Below are positions 19,344-29,407 of a DNA stretch of 62,330 bases, in pieces (the first letter of the stretch is position 1; every line of letters begins with the position of its first letter). Position numbers and translations under genes: made by a program. The stretch is taken from contig NZ_JPMI01000255.1 of NCBI RefSeq assembly GCF_000733295.1, forward strand, positions 1 through 62,330, given 5' to 3'. This stretch comes from Archangium violaceum Cb vi76. GTDB lineage: Bacteria > Myxococcota > Myxococcia > Myxococcales > Myxococcaceae. The notes below the pieces were generated by a model. It saw only the letters and a list, made by a program, of their open reading frames with translations, ran no database searches and was not told where the DNA came from.

Positions 19344-21668
19344 ATGGATGCGAAGTTGCGACAGGTGGTGGAGGTGCTGCTGGGCGAGCAGGTGGTGTGG
19401 CTCGCGGAGAAGCCCGCGCCCGGTGTGGAGCCGGGACCGCGTGAGCTCTTCTTCAGCGTGGGCTCGCGCGCCCAGTCCCTGCCGCCCCATCCCCGCATGC
19501 TGGCGTGGAAGCTGCCCCAGTGGATGCGGCGCTCGGTGCGCTCCACCACGGGCGCCGTCCTCCTGTCCGCCGAGGAGCTCGATGCCTTCTCCCAGGAGCT
19601 CCGGAAGGGGCAGCCCGAGGGTTCGCTCGGCCCACTCACCCTGCGCGTCCACGAGCCCACCCTGGACGTGCTCGGCGCCACGCTGCTGGCCATGTACCGG
19701 CTGCTCCACGGCGCCTGGCCCGAGGGTGTCGACGCCTTCGGCGAGTACGTGGGCGAGTGGGAGCAGGGGCACACCGAGACGGTGGGCGAATACGAGCGCG
19801 CCCTGGGCACCGTGTTCTACGCCGCCCTGGACCTCTGGCCGTCGGAGACGGAGCGCCCCACCCGCGAGCTGTTGGAGCTCATGGCCACCGTGCTGGATCG
19901 CGGCCGCCTCTCCGTGGAGCTGACGAAGCTGCCCGAGGCGCTCATCCCCCCGACCATCTCCCGCCGGCTCAAGGCCGACGAGCGCCTCTACCGCGCCGAG
20001 TTGTCGCGGGCCCAGCGCGTGCAGCTCGACATCCCGCTCGATGACGAGCCGAACGGCTCCGTGCGGCGCGTGGACGCGCTCTTCCTGTCCTCCTTTCAGG
20101 ACGTCACCGTTCTCCGGCTCCTCGCGCGCACCGACACCGAGAACACCCACTACGGCCAGGGCTTCGACTTCATGGCCGTCCACATCTCGCGGCCGGACCA
20201 GTCCAAGCCCTGGCATGCCTTCTCGCTCACTCCCGAGCGCGCGGGGACGCTCTCCAACCTCGCGGGTCATCTGGACGAGCTCGAGGGAGATCGGCTGCCG
20301 GATGGAAACCCGCGCGCCCGGGGGGCCCGGCGCTTCGAGCGCCAGCCCAATGACTACTCGGACCCGTGGTACTCGGATGGGTATGCCAGCCCGGTCGGAC
20401 GCTCGACGATGGTGGCGGGCCCCTACTCGGGCACCCGGCAGTCGCGCCGCGAGCTGTGGGAAGCCCTCTGGAGCCGCTTCAACGTCGGCCGCAACGTCCA
20501 TGTCCTCAAGGCCCACACCGTCTTCGCCCGGCCCTTCCTGTGGCGGGGACCGGCGCCAGACGCGGAGCTCGTGTCCCGGGGCTTCCGCCGGTGCGATCTC
20601 TCCAACCAGGGCGCGGCCTTCCACCCCGCGGTGGTCCACTCCTTCCTCGGCGCCACGCCCGAGGCGGACGTGCTGCACTACGAGAAGCCCACCGAGGGCC
20701 ACACCGTTCGCGTCTCCGTCTACCCCAACCGGCTCGTCGTCGTGTGGATAGAGCGGTCCCGGCCGACGGCGACCTCGCTGTACGAGCTCGCCCATGAGCA
20801 GGCGGCGCTCGTCGAGGGCAAGGAGTTGTGGGAGCTCGAGCCCCTGCGGGGCCTGCCGCCCTGGCTCGCGCCGCTCGGGCCGGAGCGCTGGCTCGTCTAC
20901 GGTGGCTACCGCATCTCCCGCGGGCGCTCGTCGATGCTCGATGACTCGCGCTCCATGCAGGGGCTCTTCTACGCGCTCGCCACGGGCACGGAGCCCACGC
21001 TGGAGAAGCTGCCGTCGGAGGCCGCATCGGAGAGCCGCCGGGTGCTTCGGGACGCCGCGGGCGAGACGGAACACTGGCTGACCTCGACGGGCGGCGCCCG
21101 GCTCGAGTTCCTCATCGAGGAGGAGGAGCGTGGACCGCTCGCGTGCGATCGGGACTTCCTCCTCTTCCTGCTGACGATCGGCCAGCGCTACTCGGCCTTC
21201 GAGACCAGCCGGCGCATGGCCGAGGTGGAGCAGCGCTACCGCACCTCGCGCTGGCAGAGCCTGCGGCCCGCGCGCAGCGTCCGCTCGGACGTGATGCTCT
21301 TCACCAACTCCCTGTGGCACACGCGCGTGAGCGAGGACCCGGACATCAACGCGCGCTACCTCGCGTGGCACTCGCTGCACGGATTGCAGGAGACGGTGGA
21401 GGCCATGAAGGACCAGGCCTCGGAGCTGGACCAGTACAAGCGGGACCAGTTCGACCGGATGGTGGGCATCCTGGTGTTCGTCTTCCTGCCGGTGAGCCTC
21501 GCGTGCGGCTTCTTCTCCGGAGCGCAGTTCCAGGACATGAGCCCCTCGGTGGGCATCCCCGGCACCACCACCGGCTGGCTCATCTTCCTCGGCTACACGG
21601 CGGCCTTCACGGTGCTCGTCTTCGGCACCGTGTTCCTCGCGCGGGTGATGAGCTGGCGCAGACGCTGA
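19344..21668 (+). CDS. Large protein with CorA-like C-terminal membrane hairpin
   Basis: The 774-residue protein has no signal peptide. A long soluble N-terminal region of unrecognised fold is followed by a helical stretch (about 690-720) and two membrane helices at the C-terminus (about 710-735 and 750-770), ending in a basic tail (SWRRR). This topology, with an inside N-domain, a long helix, a helix pair and a basic end, is that of CorA/ZntB metal-ion channels. However, the GMN signature expected at the end of the first helix reads FSGAQF. Transport or channel function is thus uncertain. ATG 19344 is used because upstream codons are unlike the gene. It stands alone between unrelated neighbours. 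Confidence 0.7.
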   Translation: MDAKLRQVVEVLLGEQVVWLAEKPAPGVEPGPRELFFSVGSRAQSLPPHPRMLAWKLPQWMRRSVRSTTGAVLLSAEELDAFSQELRKGQPEGSLGPLTLRVHEPTLDVLGATLLAMYRLLHGAWPEGVDAFGEYVGEWEQGHTETVGEYERALGTVFYAALDLWPSETERPTRELLELMATVLDRGRLSVELTKLPEALIPPTISRRLKADERLYRAELSRAQRVQLDIPLDDEPNGSVRRVDALFLSSFQDVTVLRLLARTDTENTHYGQGFDFMAVHISRPDQSKPWHAFSLTPERAGTLSNLAGHLDELEGDRLPDGNPRARGARRFERQPNDYSDPWYSDGYASPVGRSTMVAGPYSGTRQSRRELWEALWSRFNVGRNVHVLKAHTVFARPFLWRGPAPDAELVSRGFRRCDLSNQGAAFHPAVVHSFLGATPEADVLHYEKPTEGHTVRVSVYPNRLVVVWIERSRPTATSLYELAHEQAALVEGKELWELEPLRGLPPWLAPLGPERWLVYGGYRISRGRSSMLDDSRSMQGLFYALATGTEPTLEKLPSEAASESRRVLRDAAGETEHWLTSTGGARLEFLIEEEERGPLACDRDFLLFLLTIGQRYSAFETSRRMAEVEQRYRTSRWQSLRPARSVRSDVMLFTNSLWHTRVSEDPDINARYLAWHSLHGLQETVEAMKDQASELDQYKRDQFDRMVGILVFVFLPVSLACGFFSGAQFQDMSPSVGIPGTTTGWLIFLGYTAAFTVLVFGTVFLARVMSWRRR

Positions 21669-21755
21669 GGGGCTCGCGGCACAGGGCGCCGCGGGCGCCA
21701 ACCGGTCCCGGTTCATCCCCACCTGGTCCGGGCAATCGTCCTATGATCCCTCCCC

Positions 21756-22928
21756 ATGTTGCTCCGGTTCTTCTCCTTCTCGATCTTCATCGCGACCGGC
21801 GCCCTGCTGGGTCATCTCTATCTGTACCGAAGGTTGGTGCGGGACACGGTCCGCAGCCGCGCGCTCCGGCTCCTGGCCGTGGCCGTGCTTCTCTCGATGA
21901 CCCTCCTGTTGCTGTTCCGGCGTAAGCTGCTGGATGCACTGCCCGTGGAATTCGCGGATGCCCTCTCGGTGGCCTCCTACACGTGGATGGGCGTGGCGCT
22001 CCTGCTGGTGATCGCGCTTCTCGTCCTGGACCTGGGCAGGTGGCTCGTGGTGCTGGGACAGCGGCTTCGCGCGCCTGCTCCTTCGCCGGTGGACGAGGAG
22101 CGGCGGCGCTTCCTTGCGCAGGCGGTGGCTGGTGGTGCCGCCGTCACGGGGGGCGGCCTGGCCGCGTACGGGAGTTGGAGGGCCTTCGCTCCGCCCATGG
22201 TGACCGAGGTGGTGTTGAAGGTCCCGAAGCTGCCCAAGGCCCTGGAGGGTCTCAGCATCGTTCAGCTCACGGACATCCACGTGGGCCCCTTCATCCAGCG
22301 CAGGTTCATGGACGAGCTGGTCCGTCAGGCCAACGACCTGCGGCCGGACTTGTTCGCCATCACGGGAGATCTCGTGGATGGGGACGTGCCCACGCTCGGC
22401 GGACACGTGGCGGCACTCGCGAACCTCAAGTCGCGCTTCGGCTCCTTCTTCGTCACCGGCAATCACGACTACTACTCGGGTGACGAGCAGTGGTCGGCGT
22501 TCCTCGGGACGCTCGGCATCCAGGTGCTGCGCAACCGTCACGTGCGCATCGGTGACTCCGGCGGCTCGCTGGACCTGATCGGCGTGGATGACTGGAGCGG
22601 CGGACGCCGGCGCGGCAAGAAGGGCTATGACCTCGAGCAGGCGCTCGCGGGGAGGGATCCGGACCGCGCCTCGGTGCTGCTCGCGCACCAGCCCGCCAAC
22701 TTCAAGGTCGCCGCGGAGCGGGGCGTGGACGTGCAGATCTCCGGCCACACCCATGGCGGGCAGCTCATCCCCATGACCTTCTTCATCGGACTGGCCTGGG
22801 ACCACTCCGCCGGGCTCTACCAGCATGGTGGCTCTCACCTCTACGTGAGCCGCGGCTGCGGATTCTGGGGCCCACCCATGCGCGTGGGCAGCCCGCCAGA
22901 GCTCGTCAAACTCGTGCTGACATCGTGA
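21756..22928 (+). CDS. Membrane-anchored metallophosphoesterase (YkuE/YaeI-like)
   Basis: The 390-residue protein has three or four hydrophobic helices in the first 100 residues, a twin-arginine-like RRRFLAQAVAGG segment near 118, and a calcineurin-type phosphoesterase domain (about 165-390). Metal motifs are seen in order: TDIHVG, ITGDLVDG, GNHDYYSG, SGHTHGGQ. Relatives include B. subtilis YkuE and E. coli YaeI (LpxH-like fold). The order of helices then RRxFL is typical of this subfamily. The substrate is unknown, perhaps a phospholipid or cell-wall phosphoester. The 83-base gap to the DUF2911 gene holds that gene's promoter. Confidence 0.9.
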   Translation: MLLRFFSFSIFIATGALLGHLYLYRRLVRDTVRSRALRLLAVAVLLSMTLLLLFRRKLLDALPVEFADALSVASYTWMGVALLLVIALLVLDLGRWLVVLGQRLRAPAPSPVDEERRRFLAQAVAGGAAVTGGGLAAYGSWRAFAPPMVTEVVLKVPKLPKALEGLSIVQLTDIHVGPFIQRRFMDELVRQANDLRPDLFAITGDLVDGDVPTLGGHVAALANLKSRFGSFFVTGNHDYYSGDEQWSAFLGTLGIQVLRNRHVRIGDSGGSLDLIGVDDWSGGRRRGKKGYDLEQALAGRDPDRASVLLAHQPANFKVAAERGVDVQISGHTHGGQLIPMTFFIGLAWDHSAGLYQHGGSHLYVSRGCGFWGPPMRVGSPPELVKLVLTS

Positions 22929-22938
22929 GGCGGAAAGG

Positions 22939-22967
22939 TTTGGTGCGGCCCGGGGCCGATCTATAGA
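22939..22967 (+). promoter_or_regulatory. Promoter candidate for the DUF2911 gene
   Basis: TTTGGT (22939-22944), a 17-base spacer and TATAGA (22962-22967) precede the gene by about 45 bases. The -10 is good and the -35 is weak. Confidence 0.4.
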
Positions 22968-23011
22968 TTCCGGCCGCTCATTCGCCTTCCCCGAGCAAAA
23001 GGATCAGGACG

Positions 23012-23857
23012 ATGAAGAAGCTTCTTGGGTGCGTAGTCGCTGTTGTGGTGGCCCTCACCTCGCTGCCCGCCTCGGCGCAGCTCGAGCTGCCCGCCGCGAG
23101 CCCGTCGGCCAAGGTGATGCAGGCCGTGGGTCTGACCGAGATCTCGGTCGACTATTCCAGCCCCGCGGTCAAGGGGCGCAAGCTCTGGGGCGAGCTCGTT
23201 CCCTTCGGTCAGGTGTGGCGCACCGGTGCCAACATGACCACGAAGATCTCCTTCAGCCGGGATGTGACGTTCGGTGGCAAGCCCGTTCCCGCGGGCACCT
23301 ACGCCATCGTCTCCATCCCCACCGAGAAGGAGTGGACGGTGGTGCTGAACAAGGAGCTCGGCCTGTACGGCGGTGGCAAGGCGTACGATCAGAAGGACGA
23401 CGTCGCCCGCGTCTCCGTCACCCCCACCCAGGCTCCGAACCGCGAGCGCATGACGTTCCTCTTCTCCAACACCACCGAGGACCAGACCTCGCTGGACCTC
23501 GAGTGGGGCACGCTGCGCGTCTCGGTGCCCGTCAAGACGGACACGTCGAAGTACGCCCAGGCCAACATCCAGGACGCGGTGAACGGTGCGTGGCGCTCGC
23601 TGGCCAACGCGGCCCGCTACGTGGCCGACACGTCCAAGGACTACACCACCGCGCTCGGCTACGCGGATGACTCGCTGGCCATCCAGTCGCACTGGTTCAA
23701 CAACTGGATCAAGGCCGACATCCTGGCGCGCACGGGCAAGTACGCCGAGGCCCGCAAGTTCGCGCAGACGGCCTGGGACCTGGGCCAGAAGGACCAGAAC
23801 TTCTTCTACAAGGATCTGGTCGCCAAGGCCCTCCAGGACTGGAAGGGCAAGAAGTAG
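23012..23857 (+). CDS. Secreted DUF2911 protein
   Basis: The 281-residue protein has a clear Sec signal peptide (cleavage likely after ASA, residue 22) and a DUF2911 domain (about 25-170) with VDYSSPAVKGRKLWGELVPF and WRTGAN signatures. A helical C-terminal part (about 185-281) resembles one or two TPR-like helix pairs. The family is common in Bacteroidota and Myxococcota; its biochemical role is unknown. It converges with bshA with no bases between the two stop codons. Confidence 0.9.
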   Translation: MKKLLGCVVAVVVALTSLPASAQLELPAASPSAKVMQAVGLTEISVDYSSPAVKGRKLWGELVPFGQVWRTGANMTTKISFSRDVTFGGKPVPAGTYAIVSIPTEKEWTVVLNKELGLYGGGKAYDQKDDVARVSVTPTQAPNRERMTFLFSNTTEDQTSLDLEWGTLRVSVPVKTDTSKYAQANIQDAVNGAWRSLANAARYVADTSKDYTTALGYADDSLAIQSHWFNNWIKADILARTGKYAEARKFAQTAWDLGQKDQNFFYKDLVAKALQDWKGKK

Positions 23858-25039
23858 TCACCGGGTGGTTCCGGCCAGGAGCCGGCGATAGAGCGCCTCG
23901 TAGCGGTCGATCGCCGGTCCGAGCTGGAAGCGCTCCAGGACGTTCTCCCGGGCGCGGCGGGAAAAGCCCCGCCAGCGCTCGGGCTCCCGGACGAGCTCGA
24001 GCACGTGGCCGGCCATGGCCTCCACGTCGCCCACTGGCGCGAGGTAACCCGTCGTCCCGTGCTCGACCTGCTCCGGAATGCCGCCGATGTTGCTGGCGAC
24101 CACGGGGATGCCGCAGCTCAGCGCCTCGAGCGCCGCGAGTCCGAAGCTCTCCTGCTCACTCGGGAGCAGGAAGACATCCGTCGCGGCGAGCATCTCCACG
24201 AAACTCTCCTGCTTGCCCAGGAAGGCCACGCGCGCCTCGAGCCCGAGTTCCCGCACCCTGCGCTCGGCGGGGGAGCGCTCGGGGCCGTCACCAATCATCA
24301 CCAGCCGGCACGGGCGCCTGCCCTGGACCGCCGCGAAGATGGACACCACGTCGCCGATGCGCTTCACGGGCCGGAAGTTCGAGACGTGGATGAGCACGGG
24401 CTCGCCATCCTCCAGGCCGGGGAAGAGCTGGCGCAGATGGGTCCGGTCGCGGGCCGGCCAATAGCGCTTCGTGTCGACGAAGTTGGGGATGACGTCGATG
24501 GGGAAGGTCTCCGGGATGCCGAAGCCCTCCCAGGTGGCGCGCCGCAGGAACGCCGAGGGCGTGGTCACCGCGTCGCTGCGCAGGATGGAGAAGCGCGTGA
24601 TGGGCAGGTAGGTGGGGTCCGTGCCCACGAGCGTGGTGTCGGTGCCGTGGAGCGTCGTCACGATGCGCGGCGCCTTGTCGCCCAGCACCTCGCGCGCCAT
24701 CCAGGCCGCCGTGGCATGGGGCACCGCGTAGTGGACGTGCAGGATGTCCAGGTGCTCGTAGTTCGCGACCTCGATCATCTTCGAGGCGAGCGCCAGGGGG
24801 TACGTCCCCGAGTGGGAGAGCGCCGGGTAGTCGCTCTCCGTCACCTCGTGGAAGATGACCTTGCGCGTCATCCCATGGAGCCGCACGGGCAGGTCGCGCG
24901 CGATGAAGTGGACGCGGTGGCCGCGCTCCGCCATGGCCAGACCGATCTCCGTCGCGACCAGTCCGCTGCCTCCAAAGGTGGGAAAGCAGGTGATGGCCAG
25001 GTTGAGACGGTCGCCCATGGGATGAGGGGGAGCAGTCAC
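23858..25039 (-). CDS. bshA: N-acetyl-alpha-D-glucosaminyl L-malate synthase (bacillithiol step 1)
   Basis: BshA is a GT4-family retaining glycosyltransferase that joins UDP-GlcNAc to L-malate, the first step of bacillithiol synthesis. The 393-residue protein begins with the typical [17 protein letters not shown] and carries the C-terminal ExxxxxxxE nucleotide-sugar motif ([14 protein letters not shown]). The HVHYAVPHA segment is also BshA-like. It overlaps bshC by four bases (GTGA), a translationally coupled pair. Bacillithiol would act as the cytoplasmic low-molecular-weight thiol. The deacetylase step (BshB) is not evident nearby. Confidence 0.93.
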   Translation of the reverse strand: MTAPPHPMGDRLNLAITCFPTFGGSGLVATEIGLAMAERGHRVHFIARDLPVRLHGMTRKVIFHEVTESDYPALSHSGTYPLALASKMIEVANYEHLDILHVHYAVPHATAAWMAREVLGDKAPRIVTTLHGTDTTLVGTDPTYLPITRFSILRSDAVTTPSAFLRRATWEGFGIPETFPIDVIPNFVDTKRYWPARDRTHLRQLFPGLEDGEPVLIHVSNFRPVKRIGDVVSIFAAVQGRRPCRLVMIGDGPERSPAERRVRELGLEARVAFLGKQESFVEMLAATDVFLLPSEQESFGLAALEALSCGIPVVASNIGGIPEQVEHGTTGYLAPVGDVEAMAGHVLELVREPERWRGFSRRARENVLERFQLGPAIDRYEALYRRLLAGTTR

Positions 25040-26664
25040 GGTCTCAGATCCTTCAGGTTGCCCGAGAACGGCTCACAGGACTCCAGCACGAGGCGGGTGA
25101 AGGCGTGGGAGCCGAGACGGCTCGCGTAGTACGGCAGCGCGTGGATGCGCTCCTGGGGCGCGCCGTCCGGGGCGAGGTAGCCTCGCAGGCGCTCCACGCG
25201 TTCCAGGGTGGTCTGGTCGCGTTGGGTGATGGAGCGGCGGTACCGGGCCACGAGCCGGGAGACTCCCCTGCGGACGGTCTTGTCGGTGCGGGAGATCCCC
25301 TGGGCGAAGGTCGGGTCGATGGCGGCCATGCGCTCGCCGAGGCGGGCGAGCTCGGCGGAGAAGGTGCTCAGGAGCCGGGCCTCGACGGCCTCGGGCGTCT
25401 CGAGGGCTGCTCCGGCGTCGCGGGCGGCGAGGCGGGCCAGCAACTCGTCACGCGGTGCGTTCGCGTCATCCGGTGAGACGCCGAGCGTGTCGAGCAGGCG
25501 GCGCACGCGGTCGTCGATCACCCGGAACCGGGCGCGCGGCACGATGAGCGGCACGGGCAGGCCCACGTGCGCATACAGGGGCGCGAGCTGCGCGAAGTAG
25601 GCGATTTCCCCAGGCCCACCGACGTAGGCCGCCGTGGGGAGCCAGGAGTCCTGGAGGATCGGCCTCAGCAGGGCCGAGGTCGTGAAGCGGAGCGGCTCGT
25701 GCTCCAACCAGGAGAGGAGCTCGGCGGTCGTCACCGAGGCGCCCTCGGGGTGGCCCACGAGGCTCCAGGTGCCGGGCGTGGTGGAGGGATCGAGGCGGTA
25801 GCGCGCGCCGCCGGTACCCTCGGGCGAGAAGAAGTTCAGTGGCGCGCCCGGACGGATGTGGACCTGCTCGGAGAAGCCCGCCTGGGCGAGGGCATGGCCC
25901 CGCTCGGCGAGCTTGCTACAGATGGGCGCGGCCTCCTCGATGGCACGACGGTGGATGGGCGCGGCGAACGGCGCGAGGCGCGGGTCGCGTGGATCGAGGA
26001 ACACGAGCCCCTCGTCCGCGAAGAGGGCCGACAGGACTTCGGCGAAGGCGTCCGCGAGCGTCGCCTCGGGGCGGTAGGAGCGCTCGAGCAGCGCCAGGTG
26101 CTCCTCCGCGTGGGGATTGCCGCTCAGTTCGGCGCGCAGCGCGGCGAGCGCACCAGTGACGCCCGGGCCCAGGTGACGATGGGCCACGGGAACACGCGAG
26201 GTGGCGGCATCCGGATGCTCCAGGGCCAGGCGCAGGGGGCCACCGGCGGAGCGCGGAACGAAGCAGTGGTCGATCTCGGGAAGATCGTGGTCCTCGGTTT
26301 GCAGCCAGAAGACGGGGACACAGGGCCGGCCGGTCTCCTCGGCGAGGGCGCGTGCGGCGACGATGGCGGAGGCGGCCTTGTAGACCGTGAAGAGCGGCCC
26401 CAGGAAGAGCCCGACCTGCTGTCCTGTCACCACGGCGGTCGTGCCGGGACGGGCGAGCAACTCCAGGTTCTTCTCGCGGGCGGGGCTCGGCACGAGGCGC
26501 GCGTTGCGAGCCACCAGCACGTCATGAATCGCCGGAGCCATGGGGCGGGAGGCCGCGGCGGCCATGGCCTCGGCGCGGGCGGACCCGTGCCGGAAACGGT
26601 CGGAGAGAAATTCGAGGGCTCGCGGATCACCGCGCAGCCAGGAGGCGGAGAATGAGGAAGCCAC
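25036..26664 (-). CDS. bshC: Bacillithiol biosynthesis cysteine-adding enzyme
   Basis: BshC adds cysteine to GlcN-malate, the last step of bacillithiol synthesis. The product (542 residues from GTG 26664) matches the family length and shows [31 protein letters not shown] and [18 protein letters not shown] 26664 is selected because the longer frame from 26817 runs into the divergent PIG-L gene and has no family similarity. No clear ribosome-binding site is seen. With bshA overlapping downstream, the two genes form one unit. Confidence 0.92.
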   Translation of the reverse strand: MASSFSASWLRGDPRALEFLSDRFRHGSARAEAMAAAASRPMAPAIHDVLVARNARLVPSPAREKNLELLARPGTTAVVTGQQVGLFLGPLFTVYKAASAIVAARALAEETGRPCVPVFWLQTEDHDLPEIDHCFVPRSAGGPLRLALEHPDAATSRVPVAHRHLGPGVTGALAALRAELSGNPHAEEHLALLERSYRPEATLADAFAEVLSALFADEGLVFLDPRDPRLAPFAAPIHRRAIEEAAPICSKLAERGHALAQAGFSEQVHIRPGAPLNFFSPEGTGGARYRLDPSTTPGTWSLVGHPEGASVTTAELLSWLEHEPLRFTTSALLRPILQDSWLPTAAYVGGPGEIAYFAQLAPLYAHVGLPVPLIVPRARFRVIDDRVRRLLDTLGVSPDDANAPRDELLARLAARDAGAALETPEAVEARLLSTFSAELARLGERMAAIDPTFAQGISRTDKTVRRGVSRLVARYRRSITQRDQTTLERVERLRGYLAPDGAPQERIHALPYYASRLGSHAFTRLVLESCEPFSGNLKDLRP

Positions 26665-26753
26665 GGGCGGCTTGTAACACGGACCCTCATCAAGAATTCC
26701 TGAAGGATTCCTCACACCCCCGCGGTGGCGTTCCTTGTTAGGGTCCGCCCGGA

Positions 26754-29240
26754 ATGCGGACCCTGGTGATCTTCGGAATGGCAGTGGCCATGAGCCTCGG
26801 ACTCTCGTCGGCTTCACTCGCGCAAGCGCCCCGGCAACCCCACGCGGGAGAGATCGCGGCGGACCTCCGGCGCCTCGGCGTCACGGGGAGTGTGCTGTAC
26901 GTGGCGGCCCACCCCGACGACGAGAACACGCGGCTGCTGGCCTATCTGGCCGGTGGGCGTGGTCTTCGCGCGGGCTACCTCTCGCTGACCCGTGGTGATG
27001 GTGGACAGAACCTCATCGGCACCGAGCAGGATGAGCTGCTCGGACTCATCCGCACGTACGAGCTGCTCGCGGCGCGGCGCGTCGACGGCGCCGAGCAGCT
27101 CTTCACGCGGGCGAGGGACTTCGGTTACTCGAAGAGCGCCGACGAGACGCTGCGCATCTGGGGGCGTGAGCAGGTGCTGGCCGATGTGGTGCTCGCCATC
27201 CGCCGCTTCCGGCCGGAGGTGATCATCACACGCTTCACCACCCTCCCGCCGAACCATGGCCAGCACACCGCGTCGGCCCTGCTGGCGGAGGAGGCCTTCA
27301 CCGCGGCGGCGGACCCGTCGCGCTTTCCCGAGCAGCTCGGGGAGGTGAAGCCGTGGAAGGCCGACCGGCTGCTGAACAACGTGTCCACGTGGAACCTGAA
27401 GCCGGACGCGGACATGTCCGCCTACCTCAAGCTCGACGTGGGCGGTTACGACCCGCTCCTGGGGCGCTCGTGGGGGGAGATCTCCGCGGAGAGCCGCAGT
27501 CAGCACAAGAGCCAGGGCTTCGGCGTGCCGGCCGAGCGGGGGATGCAACTGGAGTACTTCAAGGCGCTCGCCGGGACGCAGCCGAAGTTCGATGTCTTCG
27601 AGGGGCTCGAGTTCTCGTGGCGGCGGTGGAGCGGCACGGAGCAGGTGGTCCGGACCATCGACGAGGCGGTGAACGGGTTCGATGCGCGCGCGCCCCACAA
27701 GAGCGTTCCGGCGCTGCTTCGCGTGCATGAGGCGATCTCGGCGCTGCCGGACAGCAACCCGTGGAAGGCCATCAAGCTGCGTGAGACCGAGGAGCTGGTG
27801 GCCGCGTGCGCGGGCCTGTTCCTCGAGGCGCGTGCGGCGGAGGCGATGGCCGTGCCGGGCAGCCAGGTGGCGTTGAACCTGGTGGCGCTGAACCGCTCGC
27901 CCGCGGCGTTCCGGCTGGTGGGCGTGACGCTGCCGGGCGGCGAGTCCGTGTCGGCCGGTGCCGAGCTGGCCGACAACAAGCCGTTCAAGCTCTCCAGGAC
28001 GGTGGCGATTCCGGAGGCCGCCCGGATCTCCACGCCCTACTGGCTGCGCAAGCCCGTTGCCGGTGGCCTCTATGCGCTGGACGAGCAGGACCGCGCGCTC
28101 GTGGGCAGGCCCGAGGGCGAGCCCGCCCTGTCGGTGACGTTCCTCTACGAGGTGGGTGGCAAGCGCTTCTCCGTGGTCCGGCCGGTGGTCTACGCCTGGA
28201 CGGATCCGGTGCGGGGCGAGCTGTACCGCGCCTTCGAGGTGGCACCGGCCATCACGGCGACGCTCGACCGGGAGGTGCTGATGTTCCCCAACGGCGGAGC
28301 CCAGTCCGTGTCGGTGGTGCTGGCCGCGGGCCGGGCCGATGCGGAAGGGAAGGTCCGGCTCGAGCTTCCGGCGGGCTGGCGCGCCGAACCCGCCGAGGTG
28401 CCCTTCAAGCTCGCCGTTCGCGGAGATGAACGCACGGTCCGCTTCCAGGTGACTCCGCCCAGGGGCGCGAGCGAGCGGGGCCGGCTGCGCGTCGTCGTCG
28501 AGAGCGGAGGCCGCTCCGAGTCATGGCGGGTCCGCTCGGTGACGCACGAGCACATTCCGCCGCAGACCGTGCGCCAGCCCTCCGAGGCGGCCCTGGTGCC
28601 CTTCACCCTGGCCACGAAGGTGCGGCGGATCGGTTACATCCCCGGCCCCGGCGACCGCGTGGCCGAGAGCCTCGCGGCCGTGGGCTACGAGGTGACGCTG
28701 CTGCCCGAGGAGCGCCTGGCCTCCGAGAAGCTCGAGGGCTTCGAGGCCATCGTGGTCGGAGTGCGCGCCTTCAATGCCAATCAGCGCCTCGCCCTCCACC
28801 GCGAGCGGCTCATGCGCTACGTCGAGCAGGGTGGGCGGCTCATCGTGCAGTACAACACCAACAGCCGCGTGGGCCCGCTCAACGCCTCGCTCGGGCCCTA
28901 TCCCCTGGAGATTGGCCGAGATCGCGTGACGGACGAGACCGCGGCGATGACGCCCGTGGACCCCAACCTCCCGCTGCTGAAGGGACCCAACCGCCTCACC
29001 GCCTCCGACTTCGAGGGCTGGGTGCAGGAGCGGGGGCTCTACTTCGCCGCGAAGTGGGACGAGCGCTACAAGCCCGTGTTCGCCATGAAAGACCCGGGTG
29101 AGGAGCCGCTCCGGGGTGGACTCCTCGTGGCCCGCCACGGCAAGGGAACCTTCGTCTACACGGGCATCGCGTTCTTCCGTCAGCTTCCCGCGGGCGTGCC
29201 CGGTGCCTACCGCCTGCTCGCGAACCTCCTCGCCCAATGA
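26754..29240 (+). CDS. Secreted PIG-L family deacetylase with C-terminal ThuA-like domain
   Basis: The 828-residue protein has a signal peptide (about 1-23), a PIG-L/LmbE zinc deacetylase domain (about 30-260, motifs AAHPDDEN and HGQHTASA), a beta-sandwich linker region (about 360-600) and a C-terminal ThuA/glutamine-amidotransferase-like domain (about 610-828). Export makes it a poor candidate for BshB, which is small and cytoplasmic; an extracellular N-acetyl sugar or glycan substrate is more likely. It is divergent from bshC and overlaps the next small gene by four bases. The symporter that follows may import its product; this is inference from context. Confidence 0.9.
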   Translation: MRTLVIFGMAVAMSLGLSSASLAQAPRQPHAGEIAADLRRLGVTGSVLYVAAHPDDENTRLLAYLAGGRGLRAGYLSLTRGDGGQNLIGTEQDELLGLIRTYELLAARRVDGAEQLFTRARDFGYSKSADETLRIWGREQVLADVVLAIRRFRPEVIITRFTTLPPNHGQHTASALLAEEAFTAAADPSRFPEQLGEVKPWKADRLLNNVSTWNLKPDADMSAYLKLDVGGYDPLLGRSWGEISAESRSQHKSQGFGVPAERGMQLEYFKALAGTQPKFDVFEGLEFSWRRWSGTEQVVRTIDEAVNGFDARAPHKSVPALLRVHEAISALPDSNPWKAIKLRETEELVAACAGLFLEARAAEAMAVPGSQVALNLVALNRSPAAFRLVGVTLPGGESVSAGAELADNKPFKLSRTVAIPEAARISTPYWLRKPVAGGLYALDEQDRALVGRPEGEPALSVTFLYEVGGKRFSVVRPVVYAWTDPVRGELYRAFEVAPAITATLDREVLMFPNGGAQSVSVVLAAGRADAEGKVRLELPAGWRAEPAEVPFKLAVRGDERTVRFQVTPPRGASERGRLRVVVESGGRSESWRVRSVTHEHIPPQTVRQPSEAALVPFTLATKVRRIGYIPGPGDRVAESLAAVGYEVTLLPEERLASEKLEGFEAIVVGVRAFNANQRLALHRERLMRYVEQGGRLIVQYNTNSRVGPLNASLGPYPLEIGRDRVTDETAAMTPVDPNLPLLKGPNRLTASDFEGWVQERGLYFAAKWDERYKPVFAMKDPGEEPLRGGLLVARHGKGTFVYTGIAFFRQLPAGVPGAYRLLANLLAQ

Positions 29241-29407
29241 CCGACACCTCGAAACCCCCTGAACCGGCTTCGGCTCCCGCGCCGCGGCCCGAGCTCGATG
29301 ATGCGCCACCCCTGCTCGGGTCCTGGCGCAACATCTACCTCCTCGTGCTGGGCACTCTTGCCTTCTTCATCGCCCTGTTCTGGGCGCTCACCCGGGCCTA
29401 TTCGTGA
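29237..29407 (+). CDS. Small single-pass membrane protein (56 residues)
   Basis: An uninterrupted 56-codon frame starts at ATG 29237, overlapping the PIG-L stop (ATGA), and ends at TGA 29405-29407, overlapping the GTG start of the symporter. The first 27 residues are Pro/Ala-rich and probably cytoplasmic. Residues about 30-54 form one membrane helix (IYLLVLGTLAFFIALFWAL). Overlap on both sides argues strongly for a real, translationally coupled gene. A role as accessory subunit of the symporter is a guess. Confidence 0.75.
   Translation: MTDTSKPPEPASAPAPRPELDDAPPLLGSWRNIYLLVLGTLAFFIALFWALTRAYS

Noticed and set aside
26754..29240. PIG-L protein as the missing bacillithiol deacetylase BshB
   Set aside because: BshB enzymes are small and cytoplasmic, whereas this protein has a signal peptide and more than 800 residues.
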